DNA of 64,000 nucleotides from Thoreauomyces humboldtii (GCA_027596035.1 JADGJA010000011.1:1-64000), one strand, 5' to 3'. Positions 21,896 to 35,400 are shown, numbered from the stretch's first letter. A program made the numbers and translations. The notes: generated by a model from the letters alone, not told the origin.

Positions 21896-22818
21896 ATGTC
21901 ATCATCAACCACGACCACTTCTCCGTCCGACACGCCTGTACCTTACGGCAGCCGAGGCACCATCCTTGTGGTCCTGTCCGGCAGCGACCACATCACCCTC
22001 GCTAACGGAGCCGAGCAACCGACCGGCTACTTCCTCCCCGAACTCGCCAAGCCCCTGGCGCGCCTCCTGGACGCCGGCTATGCGCCCGTGTTCGCCAACC
22101 CCACGGGCGTCAAGCCTGCCGAGGACCCCATGTCCTCCTGGCTTGTCATCTTCCTCGGAAACTGGTTCGAGAGGAGACGGGAGAACGCCTTGTTGGAAAA
22201 CATGAGGAAGACGGCGGGTCTGGATCAGCCCAGGAGGCTGGGCGACATCAAGGACGAGGAGTTGGACGCTTTCAAGGGTGTCTTCATCCCTGGCGGTCAT
22301 GCACCCATGGAAGACCTCTGGCAAGACAAGGATCTCGGTAGAATCCTGATGCACTTCCATGAGAGAAGCAAACCGACCGGTACGTGACATGGTGTCTTCC
22401 TGTAGTGATCTCATCTCACGCGAGAGGGAGACTTACACTTTTGCCATTTGTACTTCCAGCCTCTCTCTGCCACGGTCCCATCGCGCTCTTGTCTACCCGC
22501 ACCCAGTCCTCAACATTCCCTTACGCAGGATACCTCGTCTCGGTGTACAGTGACCGCGAGGAATCCATGAACGAGGTGGCCTTCGGATCCGCGCTCAAGT
22601 TCCACGCCGAAGCCGAGCTCGAGAAGGCTGGCTGCAAGATCAACAACTCTCCCATCCCCATGGCCGTCCACGTGTCCACCGACAGGGAGTTGGTGACGGG
22701 CCAGGGATTCTCCAGCGCAGCGGGACTCGGCGATGCCTTTGTTGCGTTGTTGGAGAAGAGTGGAAGCGCGACGGGTGGAAGCATCGCCGGTGTGCTTGAG
22801 AAGGCAGTCGCCGTCTAA
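21896..22818 (+). CDS. DJ-1/PfpI family protein, Hsp31-like
   Basis: Predicted glutathione-independent glyoxalase or protein deglycase/chaperone of the Hsp31 type, cytosolic. Two exons (21896-22379, 22460-22818) give 280 residues, slightly longer than yeast Hsp31. Landmarks: TILVVLSGSDHITLANG and TGYFLPELAKPL at the N-terminus, a Glu in the pocket-forming loop, FIPGGHAPMEDL, and the nucleophile elbow TASLCHGPIALL with the catalytic Cys created at the exon join. TFPYAGYLVSVYSD and a C-terminal LVTGQGFSSAAGLGDAF follow. These match the family that detoxifies methylglyoxal. The short N-terminal Ser/Thr stretch has no clear targeting signal. Confidence 0.93.
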
Positions 22819-23857
22819 GAGGTTTCGCGTATCTCTTTTCCCTTTTTTGTTTCTCTACATATGGTAGTCCTTTTTCTTCTTCATGGCCTTAATATCACCT
22901 TGTTCATACCAGCATATAGTATACAGGCGCCGTACAGGCGTAGATTTGTCACTATACTTCTCGCTTCAAACACTTCAAGCATGTCTTCGTTGAGCTGAAG
23001 TGTGACATGGTAAACTGCGTCAGTAGACACAGGTCGAAGCCTTATATCTACTGGCGTTTGCCAACCTTGGTGCTGAGTAGTAGTGTTCTCGACCGACGAG
23101 GTACACGTATGAACTCATAGAGGACTCGGGCTGGCTCGGGTTTTGGACAGCCAGCCGCTGTCATGGGGACTTCTAAGGACCAGTCTAACGAGGTCTTTCA
23201 CGAAGTCGCAAGCGCCGAATGGGAATGCAGTCAGGGCTGCCCCTTCTCAATCTCCCTTTAAAGATACATATTTTTGGGGACTTTGATTTGCATAGTTTTG
23301 GGTGTTGCAAGTATGTTCAGCGTCTGCTTCGTCATGAGCGAACCCTTCGCTTACGATCTCACCAAGCTCTGTGCGAATGGTTCGCGACCCGAGCTGTGGA
23401 GTTGTGGGGACGAGAGAGAGAGAGAGCCGTCGAAACGTACAAAGTTTGTGCGGCAACTTGCAATTTGGCACTTGCACGGTGGGCCTCCCTCCTCCAACAG
23501 ACCTCTCCCAACTCATTACAATACCCCCACGAGCCTCTTTCGAACAACGAACAACGAGCCTCTCCGTAAACTCTTATCATCTTTCAGTAGCCTCATAACC
23601 CCGCGAACCTACCATTCATTTCAAGCCGGAGGCTTCTTTTCCCTAGCCTCATTTCCCTTAGCCCTCCCAGAACGGGCCCACCAGTGACCTTTGACAACTT
23701 GGAGCACTTTCCGTGCATACACCTCAGCCCCGCCGAGTCTCGAAGCGGTGTTGCTTTACAGCAGGGCGCACGGGCGTTCTCCCATCACAACCTTTGCGAA
23801 GGTATAGTTGGGTGACCGCCTGGCCCCCGTGCACTGCCCGACGAGAGTCGCCACAAT
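22819..23857. other. Intergenic, with a possible small minus-strand coding fragment
   Basis: Most of this kilobase is unassigned. On the minus strand about 22881-23090 translates, without stops, into a protein-like stretch containing TPVDIRLRPVSTDAVYHVTL and LNEDMLEVFEARSI. It has no ATG of its own; the only simple join to an upstream ATG (23164) needs a 32-base intron, shorter than others here. A GA dinucleotide run lies at 23412-23426. The rightmost 300 bases should be the promoter of the WD40 gene. Confidence 0.45.
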
Positions 23858-26298
23858 ATGGATAGCTTGTGGAACGCCACGCTCTCCGTCTTCAGCGGCA
23901 ACAAATCGACCTTGGCATCAACTTCCAGTTCTACTCTAAACTATCCGGGATACATCGTCCCGCAGGCTCAGTCCCCGCTAGAGTCTCAAGCCGAAACTCC
24001 GACGAGTCCCGGCCCTGCCTCTCCCGGGTCCTACTTTCCTTCCCTCGCTGCGCCATGCGAGCCTTTGGGAATCCCACTGCCCCCACTTCCGATCACCGCA
24101 GCGCATGCCTACAGCGGAGTTCTCTATCTGGGAACAGACGACGGCCGAGTATGGGCGTACAGTTTGAGCGCACGGACGCACACCCACACTTTCACCGGCG
24201 CATCCGCTTGCCCCGTAACCGCGCTGGCGAGTAGCTCCAGGCGTTTGCTGGTTGGCTCCGCTGACGGAGCTGTCACGGTCTACTCTTTGGCTACTGGTGG
24301 CGCCGTCCGTTGCGTCCCAGACGCCCACAATGGTGGCGTCACTGCGCTCTGTGTTGCGGACGGGACCCATCCGGCAGTGTACAGCGCCGGAGAGGATGGG
24401 GTACTGAACGAGTGGGACGCAAAATCTTTGAGAAAGAAGTGGGTCCTGACGGGTCATGTCGCACCGATCTCTATGGTCGTTTGGGCGGGAAATGGCCGTG
24501 TCTTCTCTGGCGATGTCTCGGGGTGTGTCAAGGGTTGGGACACGAGCACTGGTATGTCATTTGGTTTGAGGAAAGTGCTCAGCTTCTGCAGGCCTCGTAC
24601 TGACTTCTTGTTCCAGGTCAGTGCATCGCAAATTTCGAAGGCCTTGCTCCCATCACAACGTTTACCTTAGGTCGCGATCTCCTTTACGTGGCAACGTCGT
24701 TGGGAACAATATCCGTGATCGACATAGAATCCGGTCAGACGCTACGCACCCTGCGCGTTCGTCAACAACACAACGACGACGCTCGTTCGCAGAACGTTGT
24801 TTCGTTGTGTCTTGCACGAGGTCGTCTCTACAGCCTTTCCCGTGACGGACTCGTGTCCGAATGGGACGTTAAACGCGGAAGAGCAGTCCGTAGTGCCAAT
24901 GCTGCTATGGGACCCGCCGTTGCGTTGTGCTCTGCAGGCAGGGGTGACGTGCTAGTCGTTTGCTCCGGAACTGTTGTTCAGCTTCCTCCAGCTGAAAGAG
25001 AGCGCCCGGGCACTGAAGACCATGCCCTTGGACCTTCAGATAGTGCAAGCAACGTTGCATCCGACGCTCCAGACGATGTCGTGGCGCTGAAACGGCAGCT
25101 GGCTGCTATGCGGGTTTTGCAATCTCAACAGCAGCAAATCGCGCAGCAGCAGGCGCACTCCACCGCCTCTTCGCTTCTTGCCCGCGCCGAAGACGCCGAA
25201 CTTGCACTTCAGGCTGCAAAGGAGCTTCTGGTTTCTTATCGCTCGGAACTCGAACTCACCCAACAGGCTCATGCCTACGCCTTCTCGTACCTCTCTCAGT
25301 CCTCGAACCGGACGTGGTTCGAAATTGAAAGAGAGATCCGTGGCCTTCACGAGATCATGTCTGAGCCAATACCGCGCCCTGGAGGCGAGGACGGCGACCT
25401 GGAAGACTTCTGCCCAAAAAGGAAGGCAAAACGGTGCTGGCAACGCGACGACCTGTGGGACTCGGACGCAGACGAAGATGATGCGAACGCAATTGGCGGT
25501 GGCGGCGACGGAGAGCCACCATGGTGGAGAGTGGAGACTGGGAGGACCAATCTCGCGGATCTCAAGTGGTGGCGCGAAGAACAGCCCTCGCGACCTGCAA
25601 TTACTGTTCCGTCTGTAGAGCCGTACGCCATTCCCGAACTTACGATGATGGCCATGGATGACAATGACGATAGCGATGACGACCAGGATTTGACGGAGGA
25701 GATTGGAGAAAGATCTTCTTTTTCGGATGACGAGCTGGGGACGGACGAAGCAGATCACCCCACGCCCCATCCAACGATCCGGGTACGGGGAACGTTCCGC
25801 CTTCCCGATGGTTCGATCCAGATAACACCTTCGACTGCACCGGCCTTCCCCGTGCCTCGCCGGATAACCGTTCCTGCCGCCACAGCCATTGCAGCTGCCC
25901 GGTCCCTCGCTACCTCGCCTCCTAGAACCTCACCCCACAACAGTGCGGTATCACGGCAAAGGATTCGCACTCCAACGCGCGAGTCCCGTCGACGTTCTGC
26001 TGCACCCGCTGCAGCCGTAGCTGTCGTGACACCGACGCCATCTGCCACCGGGTCTTCTTCCAAGAGGACGTCCTCGGCTTCTTGGTTCGCACCCATCCAG
26101 AACTGGGTGGAGACGGTGGTCGCTGGCGCTGCTGAACCACAGAACGGCGACGTTGCCAGCAGCGGCGGCAGTGAAGCAGGCGGAACCGTAGCTCCTCCTC
26201 TCAGCAGCGCGGGTAGCGCAGGAACCGAGGTGAAGAAGGTCAGGGTCCGCACCGCCGACGTTTACCGGTTCGAAGAGGGGATGGTAAACCCCTCCTGA
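23858..26298 (+). CDS. WD40-repeat protein with disordered acidic tail
   Basis: Two exons (23858-24551, 24617-26298) give 791 residues. Residues 70-370 form a set of WD40-like blades: GVLYLGTDDGRVWAYSL, LLVGSADGAVTVYSL, VYSAGEDGVLNEWDAK, VFSGDVSGCVKGWD, then LLYVATSLGTISVIDIE and LYSLSRDGLVSEWDVK. A Gln-rich coiled coil (about residues 410-480) comes next. An acidic patch (DDNDDSDDDQD) and a long Ser/Thr/Pro-rich tail complete it. The layout suggests a scaffold. The blades loosely resemble those of WD40 phosphoinositide-phosphatase partners, but no catalytic domain is present, so I give no specific function. Confidence 0.8.
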
Positions 26299-26305
26299 TA
26301 CCCCC

Positions 26306-26359
26306 TACTGGCTTCTGGCCACCTGGCTTTCGTACTGGCTTCTGGCCACTTCGCTTTTG
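26306..26359. repeat. 27-bp direct duplication in a 3' UTR
   Basis: The segment starting TACTGGCTTCTGGCCAC is repeated head to tail (26306-26332 and 26333-26359) just after the WD40 stop codon, with a few mismatches near the end of the second copy. It is probably a local slippage duplication. Confidence 0.75.
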
Positions 26360-26663
26360 TTCTTCGTCACCGCGATCCCTCTCTTTGGATGATCCGTTTC
26401 CCTTATAATAAATTTTTGCACGTGGGCTCTATTACGGCCTTCTGAACTCAGGGTTCAGGGCAAGCACCAGCAATTCTCACGAACTGGCGAATGGGCGTAC
26501 AGTGTCAGGGAGCTGCCGGGACTTTTCGGACTTCTCGGACTCGGTTCCTCCCGTACGCGATGATGGAACTGCTGAACGCGAAGTGGCAACTAAACGACAC
26601 AACCACAATCGCTCATACCTTCCAAAACACACGAGCATTGTTTGACCCGTGTATGCCTGCACC

Positions 26664-29600
26664 ATGGATGCAGCAGCTGAATGTTCTCAACGGGTGGTAG
26701 CCACGTTCTTGGTACACGGCGCTGACGGCGTTACGATTCGATCGTGAGTCTGTGGCAGCGCAGCGAGCCCTTGCACCGTGACACCCGGCACTAACCTTCA
26801 CTGGATTTCAGAAAGATCAACATATCGGAAGGGAAACCAATCATTGCCATTGGAAGGTAGTCCAAGCTGGGTGTGTAGGCTTATGTGCCTTTCGTCGGTT
26901 TGTTAACATTTCTACCATAGAGACCCGGGCTGCGAGGTCCGATGCTTGGTTCCCAACTTTGCTCTAAGACACGTTGAAGTAACGTATGAGAAGAAATCGA
27001 AGCAGGTTGGTGCATGTAGATGACTACTCGCTGCGAGTCCTTGTGCTGGGCACGCTGACACGATAGTGCACTGTAGATCTTTGTCACGTGCCTCGACGAC
27101 GTGAGGGGTGCGACGCTTAACAACAGCCCTCTTATCACGGGTAAAGCGACTCTCTTCACCTTGCAAGATGTTCTATCAGTCAACACAAGAAAGTTTACAA
27201 TCTGTGCTCCGATTCCCCAGGTAATCATTCGGTTTTCCTTGTATTAATGTGCCTCAAGCGCCGCTGACACGTAGCAGCCTCAGAACCGGCGCCCTTCGAC
27301 CCCTCAGAAGGGAACGCCAGTGCGACTTCGTCGAACACCAAATGGAACTATCGTTCGAAACCAATATCACGCGGCCAATGACCCCCCAGAGCGTGGGCTA
27401 GCAACTCCTGTTCGTACGGTCAAAGTAGATCCCGCAACGCCATCTTATATGCGGCCTACAGCCGCCAGCGTCGCAAAGACCGCGATTCTTGCTGCCGCAA
27501 GCGGTGCTGCAGGAAGTCCTCTCCCTGGGACTCCCCTCAAGAAGGGCAGCCTTCGCAGGACGTCTTTTCAAAATCCGAGGCGCGAAAAGGCTTTGGAAGA
27601 AGATCCACGAAGGGACATCGAATTGGCCAGTTCACCAGTTACCCCAGAAAACCCGGTTGAAGATGCTCCTGGAATCGAAGCAAGCGATGCTGCCATTCAT
27701 ACGCAGAACGTTTTGACTCTTACATATGGAGACATCGCTTCTGCTCCCAGCAGCCCTATTGCTATTGCAGCCGAACCCGCAGTCACTTCCCCACCCCGGG
27801 AAGGTCCACATTCTACCGCACAAGAGGGACCTGCGGAGACTGTACACGATTCCGGCAGTCTTGGCCCTATGACGCTAGTTTCCGTCGCCGTACCTGAGTC
27901 GATGGTCAAAAAGCCTCACCCAGGATTTGCCGAGGAAGTCAATCCCTCAAAAAATTTGAAAGCGGCTCAAGCGTCGCTAACTGATCACAGATACCTGCCT
28001 ACCCTGGGTCGCGAAGCTGCCTTTCAGATAGTTCCGGTATGTCGTATCAATTTCAGGACAACAAATGCAACAGTAATCTGATGTTTGCTTTCAATTAGGT
28101 CATCAGCAAGGAGGTCTCCTCGGACAACTCGGACATGATGCAATCTCTTGTACCTGCCGGGCGCCCAAAGGCTGATACCACTTTGGAAGACGACGTGCTT
28201 TTCAAAAGTCAAAGGGAAATGCTATGGAACATTGCTCGAGGAAATGGAGATCATTCAATCCCCCTGCCAAGCGACGCTGGGGGTTATGAAATGGACCTCA
28301 GCTCGGCCGATCCTCCAAAGGCAACTCTGGCTCTCTGTGCACCCGAGGCTGGGAGAAACAAGCCTGTCCTAGCCGTGGCTTTTGGTCCCGCGGAAATTTC
28401 CACAGTGGAACCACCTCCTAAACCCCTCGCCGCTCTGATGCCGGCGTACAACCCTGCACCTCAGAAATCCTTGACAACACCTACTTTCTCTGGCCTCGCT
28501 GGCTTGACAAAGAAAGTTCCACCAATCATGAATTCCACTGTTTTACCTCCTCACGAGGTTGCCGAACCGCTCAAGACATCTGTGTATGCGAAACAGGACG
28601 GCACGGACGAAATGGAAGGGAAAGGTATTTCGGCAATGGTTCGGTCTCAATTGGAACCAGTACAGTCCCCGAGAAAGTCGGTCCCGCAGGACGACGATAT
28701 GGTGGCTGCCAGCGACGCGGCAACGCAAGAACCTGATTGTGGGGCATCCGTAGAGCCTCTGGATGTGCTCCCGCGAACTGCCCTGTCCTCGCAGGGAGAT
28801 GAGAGCCAAAGCGACTGGTCGACTGAATCGGAGGAAACCCGGGCTTCGGTCGCAAGTGCGTCTACGGTACCTGTTCACTCGCCCCCAAGCACGCGTACGA
28901 GACGAAAGCCCGCTGTGGCTTCCGGTGCAGAGACAGATCCCATCATCGCCAAGCGGTCCACGCGAGGGCGTCCCCCGAAGGTCGCCAGTCAAGCAAACGC
29001 TGAGACGGGAAACACATTGCTCTCGGAATCCACAGACCGCAACGAAATACCTAATGAAGAAGGCGAAGCCGAACAAAAGCCACGCGTTTCCTCGAAGTCT
29101 CGGACGAGAAGCGAGAAGAGCGTTCCGGCGTCCACGAAGCGGTTCACGAGAGCTCGTGCCGCGCAGGATCCAGAGAAGCACGATGCCCATCAGACGAATG
29201 TGGATGACCATGAGGTCTTCGAGGTACCTGATAATGCTTCTGGTGTCCTTCACGGGACTTCGATCGACATGGAAACTGCGCCACGTCCTCTGAGCGAACC
29301 GGAGGACGAGCCTGCAGAGGAACCCGCTCCCGTGCCGTCAAAGCGAGTCACCCGTAGTCGAGCAGGAACCCGGGGTGACAAGAACGAGCACCAGGAGGAT
29401 ATATCGACATCCGTTACTGAAGTCAAGAATGGGCTTGCTGGTGAGAACCCCGATGGATGCATGCCTGGCAGTGAAACGGGGAAAGATGCTCCAGAAGTAC
29501 AATTTCCAACACTAGCCAAGCGGGTCACCCGAGGTCGCGCGGCACAGGTTACAAAAAACGCTTCTGCAATCGAAGATGCACATGAGATGCAGGAGCCAGC

Positions 29601-31107
29601 CGAGGCATCCACTGCCGAACAAGACTCGCAGCATGCTGAGAACGCCGACATCGCGGGCACCGAAACTAAAGCCGAAGACGAGAAACAGAAGTCACGGGTT
29701 CCAGCATCAGGGAAGCGAGTAACCCGACGTCGTGCGACGCGCGGCACCAAAGACGAAGATGCGGCCGATCAGGTACCTGAGCCAGCAGGTACCTCCGCTG
29801 CGGTAGACAGCCAAGATACCGAAGAAACGAGAAACAGAAGTGTTGGAGGCGATGCGGAGGATCACTCACAGGAAGCACGTGCTCCGACACCTGCAAAGCG
29901 ACTTACTAGGGGTCGCACAGCGTGCGATGCGAAGAACGAGAATGCGATTGATCAGGCACTCGCAACGTCCCGGCCAGCCGAGGCTCCTCTTTCTGCCGAG
30001 GATCAAACGCAAGATGCCGGCGAAAGCGAACAAGGTGATCCTCACAGTAAAGAGGAAGAAGGGGGCAAAGAATCCCATGAGGCAACACCAGCAAAGCGTA
30101 TCACTCGAGCTCGTGCGCAGCGAGGTGCCAAGGATGAGACAGCAATCGGAGTTGAGGAGGTCACTGCGAAATGCACTCGGAAACTCGACATTACTGCCTC
30201 CAGATCCCAAAAGCAGGCGAGCCACTTGGAGGCGAATGGTGCCAATGCTCACGCCCGAGTTCCAACAAAGCGGGTCACAAGGACCCGCGCAGCACGTACA
30301 GCTAGCAGGGAATCGTCTACCGAGGCAGGAGCAGGGGATGAAGTAGACAACTATCCGCACTCTTGCATTTCCGAACACGAAGGAGGGACTGCAGAGGAGA
30401 TTGCGAAGGAGCATCATGAGGGGCTAGATCCGAATGTGGAAGCACCCCTACCAAAACGAGCCGGTAGACCTCGAAAGGTTCAGGCCGCGACAGAAGGAGA
30501 CGCCCATGACTCTTTACCAGCGGTTCAAGTTCAAACCCGCCCCACCCGGTCGCGCAACGCGAGCGCGCCCGGAGATGATATACACACTGGGACGAAGACT
30601 GGGACCATGCCATCGCAAGATCCCGTGATTGACGCCCCGCCCCGGCGTCCGGGCAGACCTCGAAAGGTTCGGCCCGTGACGGAAGACGAGGACGTGAGCG
30701 CCGAGCAGCATGCATCTGCCCAAGCAGTCAAAACTCGATCGACCCGGTCGCGGCAACCATCGCAGAACGCAAGCCACGTTGTGGATGTCGAAAGGGATGA
30801 AGAGGAAGGTCCGACCGAGCCGAAGTCGGTCGAGGCGCCGATTCGAGTGACGCGAGCACGTTCCTCAAAATCGGAAACGGTCGAGCCCGCTGCAAATCTT
30901 GATGAAAACGCTCCTGATACGGCCGCAGCTCATGTGCCTAAGCGCCAGGCACGATCTCGAGGGACAGCAGCCGGCCAGACGGAATCAAAGGATGAGACAG
31001 TCAAGGTGACCGCAAAGGACACCAGGGGAAAACGGGGCAAGGAGAACGCCTTGCCAGCGGCAGTGAGTCCACCAAGGCGCGTTACGAGGTCGCACGCAGC
31101 TCACTAA
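26664..31107 (+). CDS. FHA-domain, AT-hook chromosomal protein, Ki-67-like layout
   Basis: Six exons (26664-26743, 26812-26856, 26921-27005, 27077-27220, 27275-28036, 28099-31107) join in phase and give about 1374 residues. The start sits in CACCATGG. The first four short exons encode an FHA-like domain: IIAIGRDPGCEV, NFALRHVEVTY, GATLNNSPLITG and LQDVLSVNTRKFTI. The SxxH phosphate-binding serine is replaced (ALRH). A basic, Pro-rich linker (RRTPNGTIVRNQY, LRRTSFQNPRR) follows. The large last exon carries at least six degenerate repeats built on KRVTRGRA separated by acidic spacers. It also has three AT-hook-like cores (TRGRPPK, AGRPRKV, PGRPRKV). This order of N-terminal FHA and repetitive basic tail recalls Ki-67. 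Nuclear, DNA- or chromatin-coating function is inferred; orthology is not proven. Confidence 0.8.
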
Positions 31108-31252
31108 GGAGATGAGGGAAGTACGAAAAGACGATTTGGTTTTGAAAGACAATGCAAAGGATTAGTTATGAGGTGGAGGAAATATTGTATCTAAATAAAT
31201 GAGAGATGCTCTATCTTTGATATGCTCTGCCCGTTGCCGGACAACTCTGAAA

Positions 31253-32244
31253 TCAAGCCAATTTCTTTGCTTTTGTAGCGACCGGAGACGCTGGGATGGT
31301 CTTGATGGTGACCAGAGCTGCCTGCATGCGACTCCGCGTCAGCTCGAGAAGAGCATCCACGTCCGCAGCAGTCTTGCCGCGAGTTTCGATGGGCTCCAAG
31401 ACTGTCACGAAAGATCCCGATCAGCAAGAGTCAGGTGGTGGCCCTAACAGCCGCGACTTGTTTCTGCCTCACCTTTGACGGTGATAACGCCAGGTATGAA
31501 CCTGCGCGCAGCCGGCTCGTAACACGGCGCATACGTCGAGAAGACGATGGGAACGATGGGGAACCCTCCTTGCACAGCGAGATGGAACGCCCCCTTCTTG
31601 AACGGCAGAAGGGTGTCGTTGATTTGGTGCGACCGAGTTCCCTCAGGAAACAGCCAAAGGCCACGCTGTTGGGCCGAGAGGACCTGGGCAACGAGACCCA
31701 TTGTGTCTCGCGCGGATTTGGCGTTTCCACGGTCGATAAAGACATTGTTCGCCAAGGTCATGAACCATCCTAGCAGAGGAACATATCGGAGCGACTTCTT
31801 CGCCATCACCGCGACCCGACGAGGGAACACGGCTCCACTGAGGGGAGAAGAGGGGGAGCATGTCAGCGACAAGCCGTCTTCACAGTCCGTAAGCCGTTCC
31901 CGGACTCACAGGCAGAGAATGTCCAGAGAGCTTTGGTGGTTTGCCACGAAGACGGCGGGCACGTTGGTCGTTGCAAGAATGTCACCGCCGACCACCTTCA
32001 CCGACACGCCGGTGAGGAATGGGCCAACCCTGTGCATTGTCCGGCTCACCGCCCGGTTCGTGGCCCCCCGGTCCCCGAGGACCCAGTTTAGAGGACCGAC
32101 TGCGAGACCAACGAGACAGGATATCCAGATAGCGCATGCAAATCCAAGAAGTCGAGTGTAGTAGGACACGGGACCGGGTACGCGTTGGAGAAGAAGAAGG
32201 ACGGGAACGAAGAGCGCCGCCACGATGAAAACGACGCTGAGCAT
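31253..32244 (-). CDS. SLC1: 1-acyl-sn-glycerol-3-phosphate acyltransferase
   Basis: Converts lysophosphatidic acid to phosphatidic acid in glycerolipid synthesis at the ER or lipid droplet. Three exons (32244-31910, 31837-31473, 31401-31253) give 282 residues. Two N-terminal hydrophobic stretches anchor it. Family motifs are complete: VANHQSSLDIL (His and Asp of the HX4D box), FIDRGN, LWLFPEGTRS (phosphate-binding Glu-Gly-Thr-Arg) and IVPIVFSTYAP. The short last exon starts at LEPIETRGK, as in yeast Slc1. It is head to head with the histidine kinase gene, whose start lies 165 bases away. The symbol follows the yeast gene of this family. Confidence 0.95.
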
Positions 32245-32408
32245 TTCGGCAAGGGGATGACAGGCGGCTACGGTTTTACTGTGTAAGAGGTTGAAGTTAG
32301 GTACCCGCGTTTACAGTAATGTCGACGAGGTTCAGAACGAGGGAGTTCAAATCGATTTAGCACGCACGTGTGAGCGATTGAGGAAAACCTTCGGCTTTTT
32401 GGTGGTAA

Positions 32409-35400
32409 ATGGGAATTCTTAATTCTGCCGGTCTTTGGTCTTTGGATGCGGCGGAGTTTGGGCCAATCGACAGCGGGATAAACTCTTCTTACTTAGTGCA
32501 TGAATGTCCATTCGGCAACCTTCGTGTACAGTTCTCCTCGAGCCATCCGCATATGGCGAACCACGTCGAACAGTCTTCTCTTCGTCCAGAATCTCCCTCG
32601 CCAGGATGCGCTACGAGAAGGGTCATTCGAGCCACCAGCGACGCTCTGCTTTCGGCTTTGATCAAGGACTCGAAAGACCCTTGCATCACTCTGGTGCGGT
32701 CGGGGACCATCCAGCACACCATTTGCGGCGGGAAGACCTCTCTTCCACCACCCACCAATAGTCTCGAGACGGGAACCGACGTCGATGTGCAAGTCGTGTC
32801 AGCAAATGCATCTGCGAAGAGAGTGTTGGGACATGGATTCCAGGATCTGGCAGTCATGGGAGAGGGAATGCTGTCCCGAATCATTGGCGGCCGAGATGAA
32901 AGCGGGCGCGAAAAGACCGTCTCGATTCAGTACATTGTGGACAAGATCAAAAGCTTCGAGAAGGACGGCAAGTCAACCCGCGAAGAGAAAATCATATATT
33001 ATCGTTGCAAGGTGAGGGAAGGATTCTTCCGAACACCTTCCGTGGTGCTCAGCTCATTCGAGTTAGCGCCCAGACCGGAGTCCTGCTCGCATCTACGACA
33101 GAAGTCTTTTCCATCCAGTACGTGGATCCCACATCGCCTGGCAAAGGGGAAACCACTGGGCTTCTCCTGTGGATCCATCCCGTTTACCCTCTAAGCCAGC
33201 AAGCAACCGTCTCTGCTCGCACGGGTGCCGGAACACTTTCGGTGCATAACTCCACCACCAGCCTCGATTTTGAATCCCGACTACAAAAGGTTTACCAGGG
33301 CGCATGCTCTGCAATCGGTCACGACTTCTTCCGAACGGTTCTGGACAGCATTTGCTCTTGGGCCGGGTTTTACTACAGTTGGATTTCCATGTTCGTACCT
33401 CCTAAGAAGGGCGAAAAAGGGTATGTCCAAAAGTTGCGGATTCTGGGCTTCTGGCACCGCGACAAGGGCTACTTGGAAGACAGTCGAGGAGTAGAGTACA
33501 TTGCATCAGAGACGCCATGCTCGTTAACCCTTGCGGAAAACGGTGGGCGAGATCCGAATGCTGGGCTTCTAGCTGCTCGAAGTTGACCGATACTCGATTT
33601 ATTAGTGGTGGCGGTTCCCGAGGGCGTCCGCGACATGTTCCCGGACAATCCATTCTGGCAAGTTCTGGACCCGGTTCCGACATCATACGTCGCCATGGCC
33701 ATCCTGGATACGCAGACTGGGGAATACTTGGGGAACGTTGGAATGATGGACACAGAAGCCGGCTTGGAAGGTCTCATCGGATCTCCAGAACACGTCAAAG
33801 TCGGACTTCGCGTATTTGCTGAGCGAGTCGGCGCGGAGCTGAAACGCATGCGAATGGAAGAGGCTCTTGCCTCGGCACGGAAGGATGCCGTCACAGCAAA
33901 CGAAGCAAAAAGTCTCTATATGAATCATTTGAATCATGAGGTAAGAAAGATCTGTTAATACTAGATTTTCAAACTTTCTCGGCTCCGGTCACGTTGGAGA
34001 AGCTCTGGGGACGGAAGTGTCTTGTGCTTGGTTCCACTTTCTACAATGTTCTGATTATGTACTGCAGCTCAGAACTCCCTTGAATGCGGTGATTGGAACA
34101 AGCGAACTATTGGAGGACACAACGTTAACGCCACCTCAGCTCGATCTTGTTGAAACTCTGCGATCAAGCGGCGCTCATCTGCTAACGGTCATAAACGACG
34201 TCCTTGATCTGACAAAGATAGAATTGGGAAATGTTACGCTTTCGAAGGACAGAATGGACGTCGCGGCGATGCTCGAAGAAGTAGTAAGGATGGTCCGCCC
34301 AAGTGACGTTGGTATCTCCTCAATGCAGAAGCGCACGGCACCAAGCGAAGCTCCACGGCCATTGCCCTCGCCAGAGTCGTTCCGCCCCCCTATTTCTCTT
34401 CCTCACAGTGCATCTCTTCCGAATGGCATCGTGCCGTCAACTCCAGAATCCCAGGAGCATATTGTGCCTCGGTCTAAACGCAAAAAAGTGGAGCTTCGAT
34501 GGGAGATGGACACCGCCGTACCAAAGATGATCGAAGCGGATCGCGGCCGGTTAAGACAGATTCTAATCAACCTACTCGCCGTAAGTGTAACTTCTACAAC
34601 TCTGAAGATTTTCTTGGAATTGCATCTGAGTCTTTTTTGCCATGTGACAGAACGGATACAAGTTTACAGATGAGGGACATGTTATTGCACGATGCCGCCT
34701 GCCCAATCAAGATGATGCGGAGTCCTCGGCCCTCGAGACCACTAAAGCAAAACTGGGCGTAGGTTCTCACGAGATCCTATCGGCTGGGGATCCCATTACG
34801 CTTCAGTTCGAAGTTCAGGACACCGGACCAGGGGTCCCTGCCGACAAAGCCGAGGACCTTTTCCGCCCGTTCGTCCAACTGGAAACAACAAAAGGAAAGC
34901 ACAATCAAGGAAGGTGGGTCGAGGCAACGAGAGCGGCTCTGGGTTGGGAACGGTACGCTTACCAAAGACTCTGTTCTCAGTGGCCTGGGACTTTCGATAG
35001 CGCAGAATCTTGTTCGGTTGATGGGAGGCGAGATTTGGGTCAAGCTTTCATCTTCACCTGATTTACCTTCTTCTCCTGGCACTACTATCGCATTCACCAT
35101 TCAGACGCACGTTGCTGCGGTTCCTGAGCAAACACCGGACAGGCTTAGATCGTTGCCGCGTGGTGTATCCTCACAATCCGCCGCGTACGATGAACCAAAG
35201 AAGCCGTCGCCGACGTGGGATCGGACGCTATCTGAAAGGCTTCCACTCAAGATCATCCTTGCCGAAGATGACTTGCTCAACGCTCGTATCGCGCGAACCA
35301 TGTTCGGCAAATTTGGATTTGCAGTACCGCACGTGATCAACGGCGTGCAATTGCTCCTGGAGGTCGCCAAAGCTATCGAGGAAGGGTGGATGTACGATGT

